Assembly (NCBI GenBank): GCA_002914805.1 | Contig: JXTB01000431.1 | Location: 66,874 to 130,873, forward strand | DNA length: 64,000 nucleotides | Direction of reading: 5' to 3' | From: Parasponia andersonii | Lineage: Eukaryota > Streptophyta > Magnoliopsida > Rosales > Cannabaceae | The notes under the pieces: generated by a model | Seen by the model: the letters and a program-made list of their open reading frames with translations, nothing else | What the model was told of the DNA's origin: nothing | Databases searched by the model: none | Shown here: in pieces, positions 1 to 11,802 of the stretch | Layout of the letters: every line of letters starts with the position of its first letter | Position numbering within the stretch: position 1 is the first letter of the stretch | Program-made: the position numbers and the translations under genes

Positions 1-2831
1 GGGGCAGATGTAGAGGGCCCATCCTTCTCCGCAGCAAGCATCTCCAGTACGTCAGCTGGGTATATGATTCTGATCTCGTCCCCAAGCTGCTGCATATAGT
101 GCTTGACAGAGTAGTGATCCCTCTTGACGCCTTTCTGATCGTCAAATTGGTCTGGCGTCACCATCTCAGCGTGGTTTTCAAACTTTTTATTCTCCCAGCC
201 AGACCTGTAACTTTCTGTAGAAATAACGTCCATCTGCCTCTGGTACCTTGTTTTTAACTTCTCCACATCCGCCAGTCTATCCTTCAGCGCCGCCAACCTG
301 AGTTCCGCCTGCCGCTGCGATAAGTCGACCAATAAAGAGTTAATATCGGTGAGATCCTCGCAGTGTTTACGAGACATCTCCACCTGAGCACCCATCAGAT
401 TTTTGTGGTCCAAAAAGAGATATCGGTTTACCTCATGGGACCAGTCAAGTCTGTGTTGCAGAGCATGGGCCTCTAGCTTGGCTGCCGCCTCGGCTTTTCT
501 CGCTTCCTTGGCGTCCTCAACGGCCTGGTCACGAGCAATAAAGGTCAGTCCCATCTCTGCCCCTGCACTCTGTAGCTCTTGCTCCTTGATCCTCAGCTCG
601 CCCTGAGCCAGTCTGGCGGCTTCGGATTGGGCAAGCCTGTCAACCTCTGCCTAAGCCAGTCTCGTAGCTAGCTCCTCGTGTCTGACTCTCTCGACACTCA
701 AAGCGTGAGCCACCGTGCTGCTAACCCTCGCTTCTTCGAGACCCCGATATACATCGAAGTCAGACCTCAATTCGGCGAGGGCGGCCTTGTTGTGCTCGGC
801 CAGTGCAGAACGAGAACTCAGCTCCTCGGTCAGATCCCTGACGCGAGCAGAATAGAAGGACTGGATGGCGGACAGCTGCAAGATAGACAACAAAGGAGGG
901 AGTCAGCATTTACCAAAGATATTGAAGAACATAAAAGCAACCGAATGTAACAAACTTGTGCGAGAGTGCGGGTGGTGACGAGCTCGACATTCTCTGACGT
1001 GAGCACCTCCAGCTCCGGCTCCATGGCTGGACCCTCCCTTTGAGTGTCGCCCACACCCGGGGAACAAGGACCCGGCTCACTGCTGGCCGCAAGGGCATCC
1101 TCTCTTCCCGCCGGGCACGCCTCCAAGGCAAGGGCGATGGGGACCGAGGGAGGTCCAGCGCCATCAGGAACGCCATCGGCCACGGTGGGAGGCGGCGCAC
1201 CTCCTCTGGGTTGGCCACTGCGTGCTGATCGTTTCCTTTTTAGAAGGGTCAGCATCACCCCATCATCATCACTGTCAGACGAAAGGACGACCTTGCTCCT
1301 CTTCTCCACCCGACCCTCTTCTTCATTGGATGAGCCAACCTCGCATTGCCGCTTCGTAGGGACCGAGGGAGGGGAGGAGAGCCTGGACTTCAATCTCGGA
1401 GCTCCCCCACTGAGCTCGGCAATCTCTCCACCGAGGCTAACAGCACTCGATTTCGAACCGGAGTCAGGGATGGACGAGATCACTACAGCAGACCCCCCAG
1501 CCGGACTTGGCATCGTCTCTTCCTTGCGCACGATCCGGATGGTAGACGGTCCCCCGGGTGGAGATCCACATGCGTCGGAATGGGGGACTGCTAGTTTTTT
1601 CCCTCCCGAAAGTGCCCCGAGGAGCCGGTCAGCGGATGCCTTGGCATGAGCTTTAGATGCCGCGGCTCCCCCCTTGATGGGTGAGGGGCCAGCAGACGGG
1701 CCCGACTCAGAACTTGTGAAGAACAAACAACGAGATTAGTTTGTAGTCGCGGTCCGACCCACAAGGACTCAAAGATTTGAAAATAAACTCACCCCTAGCC
1801 CTCTTGGGGGCGGCGTTTTCTTCCTTGCGGAGCCTGACGCACTCCGCGGCCACAAGCCTAATGGCCTTCTCGAGCTCGTGATTGGACGGAGCTACCAGAT
1901 CGTTGGTGCCCACCAACTGGCTTGACGCCGCAACCTGCCGACTCACCATGGTGATCCGGTCGCTTTCGTCTCGGCGAAATCAGTTCAGGGTGGAGGCATC
2001 GAGTCGGCTCCTCAGGTGCTTAGTGATGACCCAAGTATCCAAGGGGAATGGAAAATATGAAACCATCCTGGGCATCAGGTTCATCGTTAGGGGGTTGAGG
2101 ACGGCTTGAATGTGCCTGCATTCCCCCGGAGAGCCGAAGATTATGATCCCCTCCAGGTTTTTGAGCTGCCCAGCTAACAGGTGAAGCTCAAACCTGCTTT
2201 CTTCTGCTGAGGCTGCACAAGACAAAATAGCATGAACAATAATATCGGGAGAGGGCCCAGACTCAAAAATCACGACCTAATACTTACTTTGCAGGAAGGT
2301 TGAGGGAACTTGGAAATGCTCTCCGCTCACCCAAAGAGAGCACCATGCCCCTCCAACGGCATATAGCCTGGCATGAGAGTCCCATTATTTGTCCGACCGT
2401 GGCAGCCCCCAAAAGATGTGGCACCCTGGCAGCGGCTGGAGGTAGAAGATAGGGTAGGAGCCCTTCTTGGGGATGAGGATGAGCTTATAAGCATAAAAGA
2501 CCACTTCCAAGTCAATATGCATGTTGTAGATAACTGACAGGGCAGAAAGCCCCATCAGAATCATGATTCCGTTTGCATTCAACTGCATCGGATGGATTCC
2601 TGTCAAGGCAAAGAATTGGTGGATTAGGGGAGGAAGAGGGAATCGCAGCCAATCCAGATGCTTCCTCCCCAGGACGATGGAACCCTCGGGGGTGCAAGGA
2701 CGAAGGTACCAGTCCGCAGGGCCCTCAACCCATTGCAGTGTCACTCCTCCGGGGAGGCAGAGCTGCCTCCTCAGTGAATCTAGTTCTGAATCCATAACGG
2801 ATTGCAATTCCTGGTTTTGACTTGAAGCCAT
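1..2831 (-). pseudogene. Degenerate antisense extra ORF (PF04195-like N-terminus, coiled-coil C-terminus) of the gypsy element
   Basis: Read from ATG 2831 leftwards. Residues 1-148 resemble the N-terminal domain of plant 'putative gypsy type transposon' proteins. A typical intron follows (2213-2287, donor GTAAGT, acceptor TGTGCAG) that joins frames exactly in phase 1. A second candidate intron (1713-1792, GTGAGT...CACAAG) leads into a Ser/Pro-rich acidic region, but the frames on its two sides do not match, so a frameshift or another acceptor is needed. From about 890 to position 1 the reading is Ala/Glu/Arg-rich with heptad character, a probable coiled coil that runs off the window. Breaks: in-frame stops at 2385-2387 (TAA), 1980-1982 (TGA, one C-to-T change from CGA) and 651-653 (TAG, one C-to-T change from CAG). 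The molecular function of this family is unknown. It is not a working gene. Confidence 0.65.
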
Positions 2832-2952
2832 TATATCGTAACGCGACTAAAAGAGTGAGAGTCTTTAGAGGAGAAAGAAGCAGAAACCCTAGGATTTTAT
2901 GAGGTTGGAATGATTGAAAATTTTAGCAAAATGGCAAATGAACACAATTACG

Positions 2953-2962
2953 GTTTTTATAG
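2953..2962 (-). promoter_or_regulatory. TATA box of the antisense ORF
   Basis: On the minus strand the sequence is CTATAAAAAC, about 125 bases upstream of the antisense ORF's ATG at 2831. Position and sequence fit a core promoter separate from the LTR promoter. Usage is inferred, not shown. Confidence 0.45.
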
Positions 2963-3307
2963 AGGAGAAGCCGAAGAGTTTTTTCTGAAAAAGGGGAGAA
3001 TAAGGGAAACCGAGCAGTCATAACTTCAAAATTCAAACAGATCTCGTGATATGGGATGGCGTACCTCCGCATCGGTAAGAGAGGAACCACGTGCTTCCCC
3101 CAGATTGGAGGAACAGAAAGACGATTTCCCCACTTGATGGACACGAGTCCATCAAGTAAGGAAATAGGGGCAGTTGTGGGACGCGTTCCCAAGCCATACG
3201 CCACGTAGAAGGCCACGCGAGTCGCACGTGATCTCACAATCGGCCATTGGGACATCCCAAGTTAGGGCCGAGCCCATTACTGACTCTGGATAGTCTGGCC
3301 CAGTTTA

Positions 3308-3426
3308 GCCCTTACCTCGACAGCTGGGAGTCGGAAGTCCCAAGGGTCTGCCACCTGAGTACAGTGGCCCTTACCTCGACAGTTAGGAGGGTCAGAAGCC
3401 CCAAGGGTCTTCCGACTGAATACAAT
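3308..3426 (+). repeat. 59-bp tandem duplication in LTR U3
   Basis: The stretch from GCCCTTACCTCGACAG recurs at 3308 and 3367, both copies continuing into a 'CCCCAAGGGTCT'-like tail. It lies upstream of the LTR TATA box, where plant LTRs often carry duplicated enhancer-type repeats. A promoter role is inference. Confidence 0.6.
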
Positions 3427-3696
3427 GGAAAGCAACTCACGGCTCCAGACCCAGACAGAGCATTTAATGAGATCCTGGGTAGGCGTGCGCAAGAGACAAG
3501 CCGTCTTGACAGAACGGTGATTTACCCAAATCTTACTCCTGACAGATTGAAGTCGTAGGAGGCGGCGGAAATGAGGCCACGTCAACACAGAAGAGATCAC
3601 AGAAATCTCGACCCATGACTGCTGAAAAAGATTTTGAAGAGAAAGGTACTCAGTCCTGAGATTGAGACCCGCGTGGTTTACAATCTCAAGACTACA

Positions 3697-3704
3697 TATA
3701 TAAG
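3697..3704 (+). promoter_or_regulatory. LTR TATA box
   Basis: TATATAAG inside the LTR on the plus strand, upstream of the presumed R region. It sets the orientation of the element. Confidence 0.55.
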
Positions 3705-3951
3705 AGCCATGCGTTCCCGAGAGGGGCATGTACGCTTAAAAACAGAAATATATAGAAATTATGTGAACAAGAAACATATAGATTTTCATACTGAAATATT
3801 TCCTTACTACCCTGTATCAAAGATAAACCACTGACTTAAATATCGGAGAGTCTTTACAGGTAGCCATCCCCACCTCTCCGATCTTGATTGGAGTTCAGAG
3901 TACTTCGGGACAGTAAGGACACGTGAACAATTGGAGAATACAGTATCAACA

Positions 3952-5928
3952 GTTCGTGACACGTGGATAGCTAGTGAGAAACCGTTCAACACATATAAAA
4001 CCTACTAGAGAAACAAAGGCCTTATTAGAGTAGGAGGATTTGGACAACGGCGTGTTTGACCCCAAAATGTCTTCGCTTAGTCGTATAATAAAATCTCTTC
4101 CACTGAATAATAAAAGAAAATAAAACATCAACGGTAGCAGGCGCATTCTTGCCAGAATAAATAACGAATTCATACACATTATATATTTAATCTTATAAAT
4201 ATATGCTTTACAGCGAGAAGTACAAAAGGACTTTGGAAGAATGACAATCGAGGTAACCTGCCTTGTATAAATATTATCCACACTTACTGTTTTTGAAGCC
4301 AGGCCAAGCACGGAGTCATTAATTAAATCCACCAACAGTTAAAAATTTGTATATAAGATGCTTCCAAACATATTTGACCTCACACAGCAATTGCCATGTG
4401 AAAGCACATGCATTTCAAATTAGTATTAACCCTTTTGAGATAAAAATTTTTCACCTTAGGATACAATGGATTAATCTTTTCAAAAGATGGATTTAAAGAA
4501 AAAAAAATCTAATTATCTATTTCAACATTGTCAATACCATTTTAAATTGCACTTCAACTTTCATTTTAGTTATGACAAAATTATCATGCCCCAATCTTTT
4601 ACGAATTCTCATTCGAGAGTAATCAAGCTAACAGGCAAAATTGTACATACAAGATTAATCATAATCAAATTTTGTGCAAATGTGATAAAATTAGATAAAA
4701 ATAGGATCATACAATGTTCAAATTGATAAAATTAAACTAAAATTGGTCAATGCTAAATATTTACTCTTGAGTATTTTTCACTGAGAATTATGTGATAGAG
4801 CTCATTTTTTGGATGTATTAGCAGAATTTTTTTCCTTTTAAACCGTTAGATCGAATCTCCGTTAGATCGAGTCTGACCGGCAGATATTGTTTCCACCAAA
4901 AAATATTAAAAAGGAATGAACATTAGATGATTTCTAAACTGTTAAATTTAACTTTAGTTGTAGATATATTTATGCCAGACTTATCTCTATTTTGTAGAAT
5001 AAATTTTCCTATGATACAATTTATTTTTATAATGAAAAAGAAAAAGAGATAAGAAGAATAATGCCTCATTGAACAAAGTGAAAGGCTTTATTTTCACACC
5101 CCAACAAAAAAAAATGGAAGGTATGGATTATAGAGAGTCTACGGTAGAAGCCAAAGAGGAGTGTAGAAAATCTAAGACATAGGAATAGATGAAGATGATG
5201 GCGTTTTTGTCTTTTTGGGTAAAGAGGGATTAGGTTAGACCAAGGGACTACGGTCAGTTCCAACATAGGGGAGAGTGGCTCTAGCAACGAGGTCAAACCC
5301 CCAATCAATAAGTCTCCTTCAAACCAAATCCCCTCAAACCCCACTCCCCGACAACTTGTTTTTCTCTTCACATGCCAACAAATAAACACGAACCCTTCCA
5401 ACAATCTAAAACAAAAATAATATAAAATACAACTATTATTATCTAAATAGGTTAGTTTAACCAAATTAAGAATATGAATTAATATATATATATGTATATA
5501 CACAAAAAATAAAGATAAAAAATTGTTTTGAATTTATTTATGACATAAATAAAGTGTCCAAATAAAAATATAGTCCAAAAGAGACTGATCTCTCCTCAAA
5601 GGATTGAAATTTAAAATAGAGTTTGCCCGAAACCGTTATCAATATGCCACAAGAGAAGTGGACCTTTTTCTTTTATGCACAAATGTTCTTCTTTTGATAT
5701 ATTGCCTCTTTTGTACCTCCTCTTCTCATGAAATGCCACCCATCACCGTAGCTCTAACTCTCCTCCAAGCATGGACATTGTTCCCAAAATCACAGCAGAA
5801 ATGAGCGGTGGAGAAGGACATTCAATATGCCCATGCACCAAAATGAGATGTTACCACAATTAAATATGGAGTCTTTATTGTTTTTTTCCCCTTAAATTAT
5901 AGATTAAAATGATTAAACGACAACGTTT
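3952..5928. other. AT-rich intergenic DNA downstream of CYCD3
   Basis: No supportable gene. The longest minus-strand ORF here (5066-5503, 145 codons) is hydrophobic and low in complexity, with no recognisable domain. The segment from about 5870 to 5928 is probably CYCD3 3' UTR. Confidence 0.6.
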
Positions 5929-7498
5929 TCAAGGAGGGCTGCCAACAATGTCAACAAAGACGCGGCTAAGAGCCGAAGGCAATCTCATCTGGTTGTCGTC
6001 CTCAGCTCTCACTTTCTTGAACAAAGGCCCATGAGGAGAACAACATACTGATGATGATGATGATGCAACGGACCACGAATCGTTTGAGCTATCTGAACTG
6101 AAAATGGCGTCGATAACGCCACTTGGGCTGCTAGGAACTAGCTCGTTCTTGCGCTTAAGTGGGTTATTGTAGGCGTAGTCATAGCCGTTGGATAGCTCCG
6201 TTATGAGATTGTAGCATTTCTCAACTTTTTCCTGGTATATGATGAAAAACCAAGATAGATAATGAGGACCATATGATGAGTTTAGAATAAGCCTTCCGTT
6301 CATTAATGAAACCGGTTTGACTTTTAATCAAATATGAGCACTTAATGAAGAGTAAGAACAAAATTTTTAAAAAGAGCCATTAACGAACCTTACTTAGTCT
6401 AAGAACACCCAGAAGCTGGTTTTTGTTTTCAATGGCATTACGAGGCTCAATATTGTCAATAACTCGCATCATTGTAGTGGTGGCCAATACAGAAGGAAGG
6501 TAACCGATGAACCTTGAATCTAAAAGAGTCAATAAAAGAAACGTATAAGGAAAATTGATGAGAATTCAGACTCATACATCTCATGTTGTCATCGAAAAAT
6601 CCAAATCTTTATCTCTGGGGATTGAGGGAATGAAGGAACCGTTAAAGAGTTCTAGTGCTTACCGGAGACTACAGAGAGGAGAAGACGTTCACAGCGCCTG
6701 AGAAACTCCCAATGAAGATGGGTTTTCAATCCAAGCCTCCTTATGATATGGTCAAGAAAGGAAAGAGGTGTCACTGGATGCATCTTCCATTGGAGAGTAG
6801 AGAGCACTATAAGCTCCATTCTTTGAATCGTTTTGGCTTCAAACACGTATTTCGTATCTTTCACCTGTAAAAGAACAAAACCCAGATTTCAGATTTTTTA
6901 AAAGAGAGTCCAAAAATGGAGCAGAATGATGATTAGAGCATACAAGTTTTGTACGTACTTGGAGATGTAGAAGAAGAGGCACTTGGGTTTCTTCAACTTT
7001 TGCAGCCAAAGAGAGACAAGTTACAGCCACGAGCTGAATCATCCATGGCTTATCTCTCTGAAAACTTAGGCTTGAGAGGAACCTGTCCAAATAGTTAATG
7101 GCTAAAACCGCAGTGAGAGCCGTGAATCCATAATGGGCATTGACTTTTAGAACCCAATCCACAGCCTCACGCCTAGCCAAATGGATAGAAGAAGAGGAGT
7201 GAGACTCTCCTTCCAAATCCAGATAATGGGCTTCCTTCTTTTGCTGCTCTTCTTTGGAGAAAAGTGAGTTAAGCTCTATGTCTTCCCAAAACAGGTCTTG
7301 CTCCAACAAGACCAAGGGAGACAGAGAAGGGTTGTTATCGTTATTATCATTTCTGCTATAAATCTCACTCTCTTCTTCTTCTTCCTCCCACTTCTCTTCC
7401 TCACAGTAGAGAGTAGTATCAAGCAAAGTTAGAGAAGGGTTTTGGTGCTCTTCTTCATCTTCTTGGTGGTCATGTGATTCAGTTGGTTTCATAGCCAT
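5929..7498 (-). CDS. CYCD3: D3-type cyclin
   Basis: Four exons: 7498-6959, 6864-6663, 6519-6389 and 6231-5929, all with GT/AG borders and matching phases (0, 1, 0), giving 391 residues. D cyclins activate CDKA in the nucleus and release E2F by driving phosphorylation of the retinoblastoma-related protein at G1/S; D3 cyclins respond to cytokinin and sugar. Seen here: the Rb-binding LxCxE motif as LYCEE at residues 30-34; an acidic N-terminus with a run of eight Glu/Asp-rich residues; the cyclin box from about residue 108, including the typical 'RDKPWM' and 'LAAKVEETQVP' stretches; the cyclin C-terminal fold across exons 2-4; and a Ser-rich, PEST-like tail at about 340-365 ('SSNDSWSV'), fitting a short-lived protein. 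MAMK at 7498 is the start; the frame runs upstream only to a TTG. Which CYCD3 paralogue it is cannot be decided here. Confidence 0.95.
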
Positions 7499-7682
7499 TT
7501 TCTTGTTCAAAGAAGAGGCTTTCAGAGCTCTTTCTCTCTGTTTTTTTGTGTTATACAGAGCAAAAGCTCATTGTTGTTACACCCATCTCTCTCACTTTCT
7601 CTCTCTAGGTCTCTCGAGCTGAGTCTCTTTTTATTTTCTACTGGGGCGTGCAGTGAGTGGACTAAAGAGAGAAGGTGAAAGC

Positions 7683-7683
<1 letters not shown>

Positions 7684-7712
<29 letters not shown>
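7684..7712 (-). repeat. (CT)n tract in the CYCD3 5' leader
   Basis: A perfect GA run on the plus strand, that is CT on the coding strand, about 190 bases upstream of the CYCD3 ATG, with more pyrimidine-rich sequence at 7530-7625. Pyrimidine-rich leaders are common in plant genes. Transcript start is not determined. Confidence 0.6.
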
Positions 7713-7714
<2 letters not shown>

Positions 7715-7873
7715 AGAGAGAGGATTGAATCTTCAGCAGAGTGGGTTTCACGCTTGTCCTTTTTTGCCCAAAAAAAATAAAGAAAGAAAAAGGAAATTAA
7801 AATTAAAAATACGTATAAAAAAGGGTTAAAATTGTGCTCAAAACACCGGCCGATTAGATTGATCTAGTGGTGC

Positions 7874-7879
7874 CACGTG
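7874..7879 (-). promoter_or_regulatory. G-box upstream of CYCD3
   Basis: CACGTG in the context GCCACGTGTA, about 376 bases upstream of the CYCD3 start. G-boxes bind bZIP and bHLH factors. It is a sequence match only. Confidence 0.3.
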
Positions 7880-8075
7880 TAAATCGCCAGTAGTACCGGT
7901 TTTGGGGTAAATATTTTTGCTTTCGGTGCGTTTCGTTGGCGGGTAGAGAAATGCAATGGCACACACACCAAGCCGGGCCCACGAAAACAACCCCTTATAG
8001 AAGCCAAAATAAAGTCGCTGTGCTGGAAACTGGAAAGATATCAGAACACACAGCCACACACTTACTGTTATCCAT

Positions 8076-8265
8076 CCATTGCTTTTAGTTAAATAGAGTT
8101 TTACTCATCTATATCTCTCCCTATAAACATTATATTGAATATCTATGTAAGTTATGATACCATTGTTTGCTTTTACTTAAATAGAGTTTTTACTCATCTA
8201 TATATCTCTCTCTATATATATAAACATTATATTGAATATTTATGTAAGTTATGACGCCATTGTTT
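8076..8265. repeat. Imperfect tandem duplication, about 84-97 bp unit
   Basis: Two copies (8076-8159 and 8160-8256) both begin CCATTG and share 'TAAATAGAGTTTT', 'TACTCATCTATAT', 'AAACATTATATTGAATAT' and 'TATGTAAGTTATGA'. The next unit starts and breaks off after CCATTGTTT. The second copy has an expanded AT run. Confidence 0.8.
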
Positions 8266-8300
8266 ATATATTTTAAGAAGTGATTTAGAAAGAACTACAA

Positions 8301-9002
8301 GGCCATGTTTGGTTCTAATAGGTCTTGGAATAGAAAGGTCCTTCTAGTAAAAGACTCATTTTAATATTTGGTTTGAAATTTAGAGTAAAGAATTCTAATT
8401 TATTTGTAATTACAATTCCACCACTTGCTATATTTGGGATTATAAAAATATTCCTAATGAATCAAGTGAAAAAGATGAAATTCCTCTTTTTGTCCTAAAA
8501 CTTTGCCTCTCTCGTGCCATCACTCATCTATTACTTTTTATTAATACATATATATATCTATATATTTTTTTTTAATAATAGTTACCCAATTTGTGTTAAA
8601 AAAAAATAATAGTTACCCAACTATCCTTTTTATTTAAGAGTTAAATAAACATATTTAATATAGTATAATTTTTGTCTACTTTGATTTTAATAATATGAAT
8701 TAATTATTTAACATTATTTAACAATTGAAAATAAATTATAATTTTTTCCAATAAAATTTTATATTGAGGAATATAAATGTACACATGATTAACCAAAAAA
8801 ATATTAAAAAATTTTAGAAATTTGAGTATTTTAGTTAATATACCCCTGATTTTATTTCATTTAAATATCTAATCAAACAAAATAATTCTTATTTTGATTC
8901 TTATTTTTAACCAAACAATAAAATATTATTTTTATTCTTATTTTAATTTTATTCCATTACGATTCTCGTCACCGTTCTAATTCTATTCTTAGACCAAATG
9001 CC
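8301..9002. mobile_element. hAT-like non-autonomous element (about 0.7 kb)
   Basis: The left end is GGCCATGTTTGGTTCTAATA and the right end, reverse-complemented, is GGCATTTGGTCTAAGAATAG, giving imperfect terminal inverted repeats. The flanking octamers AACTACAA (8293-8300) and ACCTACCA (9003-9010) agree at 6 of 8 positions, as expected for an old 8-bp hAT duplication. The inside is AT-rich and has no ORF. Confidence 0.5.
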
Positions 9003-11499
9003 ACCTACCATTTTTTTTTCCTTTTTGTCTTAATTCGAGTGGCTACTATTATGTCAAATCTACTTTTGAATCTTGATATACTTTTTCTTAAATTATTTGA
9101 TTCTTTAAAATTTAGTGGATTTGAGATACACCTTAAGAAAAAGAGCCCAAAATATAGTTAGTGTAGAAATTTTTGACACTATATTGGGTGCTTGTGTTCC
9201 GTCATTAAGGAACAAATAGAACCCCTATGTAATTAATATAGTTTTGTATACTCTAGTATTATTAGGGAAATTGGAGAAACTAGCTAGGACTTTGTTGGGT
9301 ATGTACGCTTCTTTAGCCTCAGTGCCAAAAGTAATAATTTGCCAAAATTTGTCATTATTCAACAACGAATTAATGTTTCATTGGCAGTGTCTTGTATGAT
9401 TTGACCCGGTATTTGTATATGTCCTATGTAGTACTCACTCACGTTCTTTATATTTTTGTTTTCTAAATTGTTTACATTAAATTAAAATAAAAAGAATCCT
9501 AACATGTTAACATAAACGGTATTGTTTGGTGGTGACTTATATACGGAGAGAACTTCAGAATAACTTTAATATATGCAATTATCAGTAATGGACTATCTAT
9601 GAGTAAAATTATTCATTATCAATAGTTAATTTTCACCATATATCTTTAACTCAATGTGGTAGTGTATAAGATAAAAGCTCCGATGCACCGTCAACGATTA
9701 CATGATCTAGTACTACTCTACTTACAGCCATTTCATTGGTATTATTAGCAAATTTCTCACTTCTTCCCAAAACAATTGAAAGATTAAAGTAAAGACACGA
9801 TATGGGATCTCACTTCTTGCTATGGCCAAAATATGCTTTTTTTTTAGTCTGTCAACTATCCAATATAGATTTGAGAAGAGAGAGCATCTAAGTAGTGCTA
9901 CACTCATGACTACTAGTTAGCTAAGAAGTACTTTAATTTGCACCACATGCTATAGCATAACAAATTATTTAATACTTAGTATTCCTTAATGATAGCTCTT
10001 AAGTCAAAAAATAGTATAGTATGTAATAAATAGTATTTGTTTAAAACATGTGTTACAAATAAGTGGGTGAAAGTTAAAAGGTGATGATTGAATTTGTCAC
10101 TTTATACTAATCTAAAATGAGTCTCGGCTACACAACCGTGATTAGTCTGTAATAAATACTAGGCAATTATATTTACAAAAAAGTTATTTCATAGTACCAA
10201 GTTGTTCTTACGTGGTGGTCGTCCGCCCATCTTATATTTAGTATTTTTCAAAGCATTTAATACATTTACATTATATTGAACATCAAAATTGATGATTAAT
10301 ATTATCAAGATTTTATAATTACAAGCGTACGTATTAAATATTCATTTTAAGTTTAAGGTTATTTTTGCCATTATTCAACTAATTTTATTCATTTTATAAT
10401 TAGTCAAACATAATAATCTTCGTTCAGCTATTAATTTCACTATTTTAACTAAACAATATAATTACATTACTATTCATTTTCGAATATTAACATCGCTATT
10501 ACTATTACAACACTACAATGAAACAAGTCCTAAAGTTAATTTTATTATTTTCCATCAATTATCCAGCTTAACTCACGTTAAATTTCAAGGTTTTTATAAT
10601 TATAAAATCAAATCCGAAGGATTTTGTTATATTTTCAAAATCACTAGAGATTTTTTCAAAAAATAAAATATAAAATATAAAATTATTTTATGATATCCGA
10701 AAATCATAACTATTCTTTTTACGAATAAATTATCTTCCTTATTTTTGTAACCCCTATATATTGAAGATTTTCACTACTTTAAAGGAAGATCCAAATCTTC
10801 CTATTCTACAGGAGTTTGTTTTTTCCTCCCAATAATCTTTTCCTAGGTAGAAGGAATGTATATCACCCTAGATTTAATTCTATGTTCATTTTGTTCTACT
10901 TTAGATTTGTGTGAGTAGTGTTTATTTTATTTATTTTAGCATGGTTCACCATGATTATGTTTTAAATTTGAGACTTCTGTGATCAAAATCTAGAAAATTT
11001 GTACGTTCAACATTCAATTTCTACAAAAAAATTTGTCAACTCGGAAGAACCAACTCTCTAATTTTAAAGTGCAAAAAACATCTCTCATAAAATTCTAGTT
11101 GTACCATTTGTTGTGATTTATGTTTCCTTCCCTATTGTTAGTCTAATACAATAATTTTGTATATTATTTATTTTCTGTAATAAGTTATTTGTATTTTGAT
11201 TTTTTATATCAAGTGAACTATGTATTTGATGAATGAAATTTTAATTTGACTGTTAAAAATAAATGGGTGATAGCCGTTATTAGTATTTAATCAGTTCCTA
11301 GCTCACATATTAGAAAAATAAAAAATAATAACGAAAAATCGGCAGAGCTTAATACGTGACTTACTAAGCTTTTCATGAAAAATTAGATGAAAAACCAGAT
11401 TATAAAATGGTAATTTTTTTTTGTTTTTGTTTTTGTTTTTACTCTCTTTTTCTTATTCTTTATTTTTTTCCTTTAGTTAAATTTTGTTAACGGAAAAAA
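9003..11499. other. AT-rich intergenic DNA
   Basis: No domain-bearing ORF, tRNA or rRNA recognised on either strand. Short ORFs of around 60 codons here look like chance. Confidence 0.6.
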
Positions 11500-11764
11500 A
11501 AAAAATCAAATAGGCGAAAGGACAAGCAGCCAGCCATGGCCCTGGCCAGGAGATAAAACAAGATAACAAGAAAAAAACAATCACAATTAGGGGTATGCTT
11601 CCCCACGTGAATCCGACAGTCACTCCTCTGCACGCGCCCAGATCAGGCTGGTGATTCGTAGACACATGGGGCAGTGAATTGACGCGTGATAAAGAGCGAG
11701 TGGATGAAGCAGTAGGCTGACTTTGAGTGTGGTAAGTGGAGAGTCATAAAAGATGGCGTCTTGT

Positions 11765-11802
<38 letters not shown>

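Larger units (their letters stand above)
1..3951 (+). mobile_element. 3' end of a Ty3/gypsy LTR retrotransposon (probably Tat lineage)
   Basis: Three parts fit the 3' end of a Tat-type (Retand/Grande-like) element read on the plus strand. First comes an ORF in antisense orientation (1-2831), then a purine-rich tract ending at 3173, then an LTR (about 3175-3951) whose TATA box and end sequence point plus. Tat elements are known to carry an extra ORF, often antisense, between pol and the 3' LTR, and the ORF here resembles the 'putative gypsy type transposon' family (PF04195) linked to such ORFs. Pol and the 5' LTR would lie left of the window and are not seen, so neither length nor target duplication can be checked. 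Lineage is inferred from layout and remembered family features. Confidence 0.65.
3175..3951 (+). repeat. 3' LTR of the gypsy element
   Basis: The block starts TGTGGGACG right after a purine-rich tract (GGAAATAGGGGCAG, 3160-3173) and ends ATCAACA. It has a TATA box (TATATAAG, 3697-3704) and a downstream stretch around 3827-3885 ('CTGACTTAAATATCGGAGAG', then an 'ACAGGTAGCC' motif) of a kind I associate with the R/U5 part of plant Ty3/gypsy LTRs. Both ends are estimates because no second LTR copy is in view. Length about 777 bp. Confidence 0.6.

Noticed and set aside
3277..3729. 150-codon minus-strand ORF
   Set aside because: It lies inside the gypsy LTR, opposite to its promoter signals, and shows no protein domain.
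5066..5503. 145-codon minus-strand ORF
   Set aside because: Hydrophobic, low-complexity translation of AT-rich DNA with no recognisable motif.
7499..7510. CYCD3 start four codons upstream
   Set aside because: The upstream codon is TTG, not ATG; MAMK at 7498 is the first ATG and fits the family.
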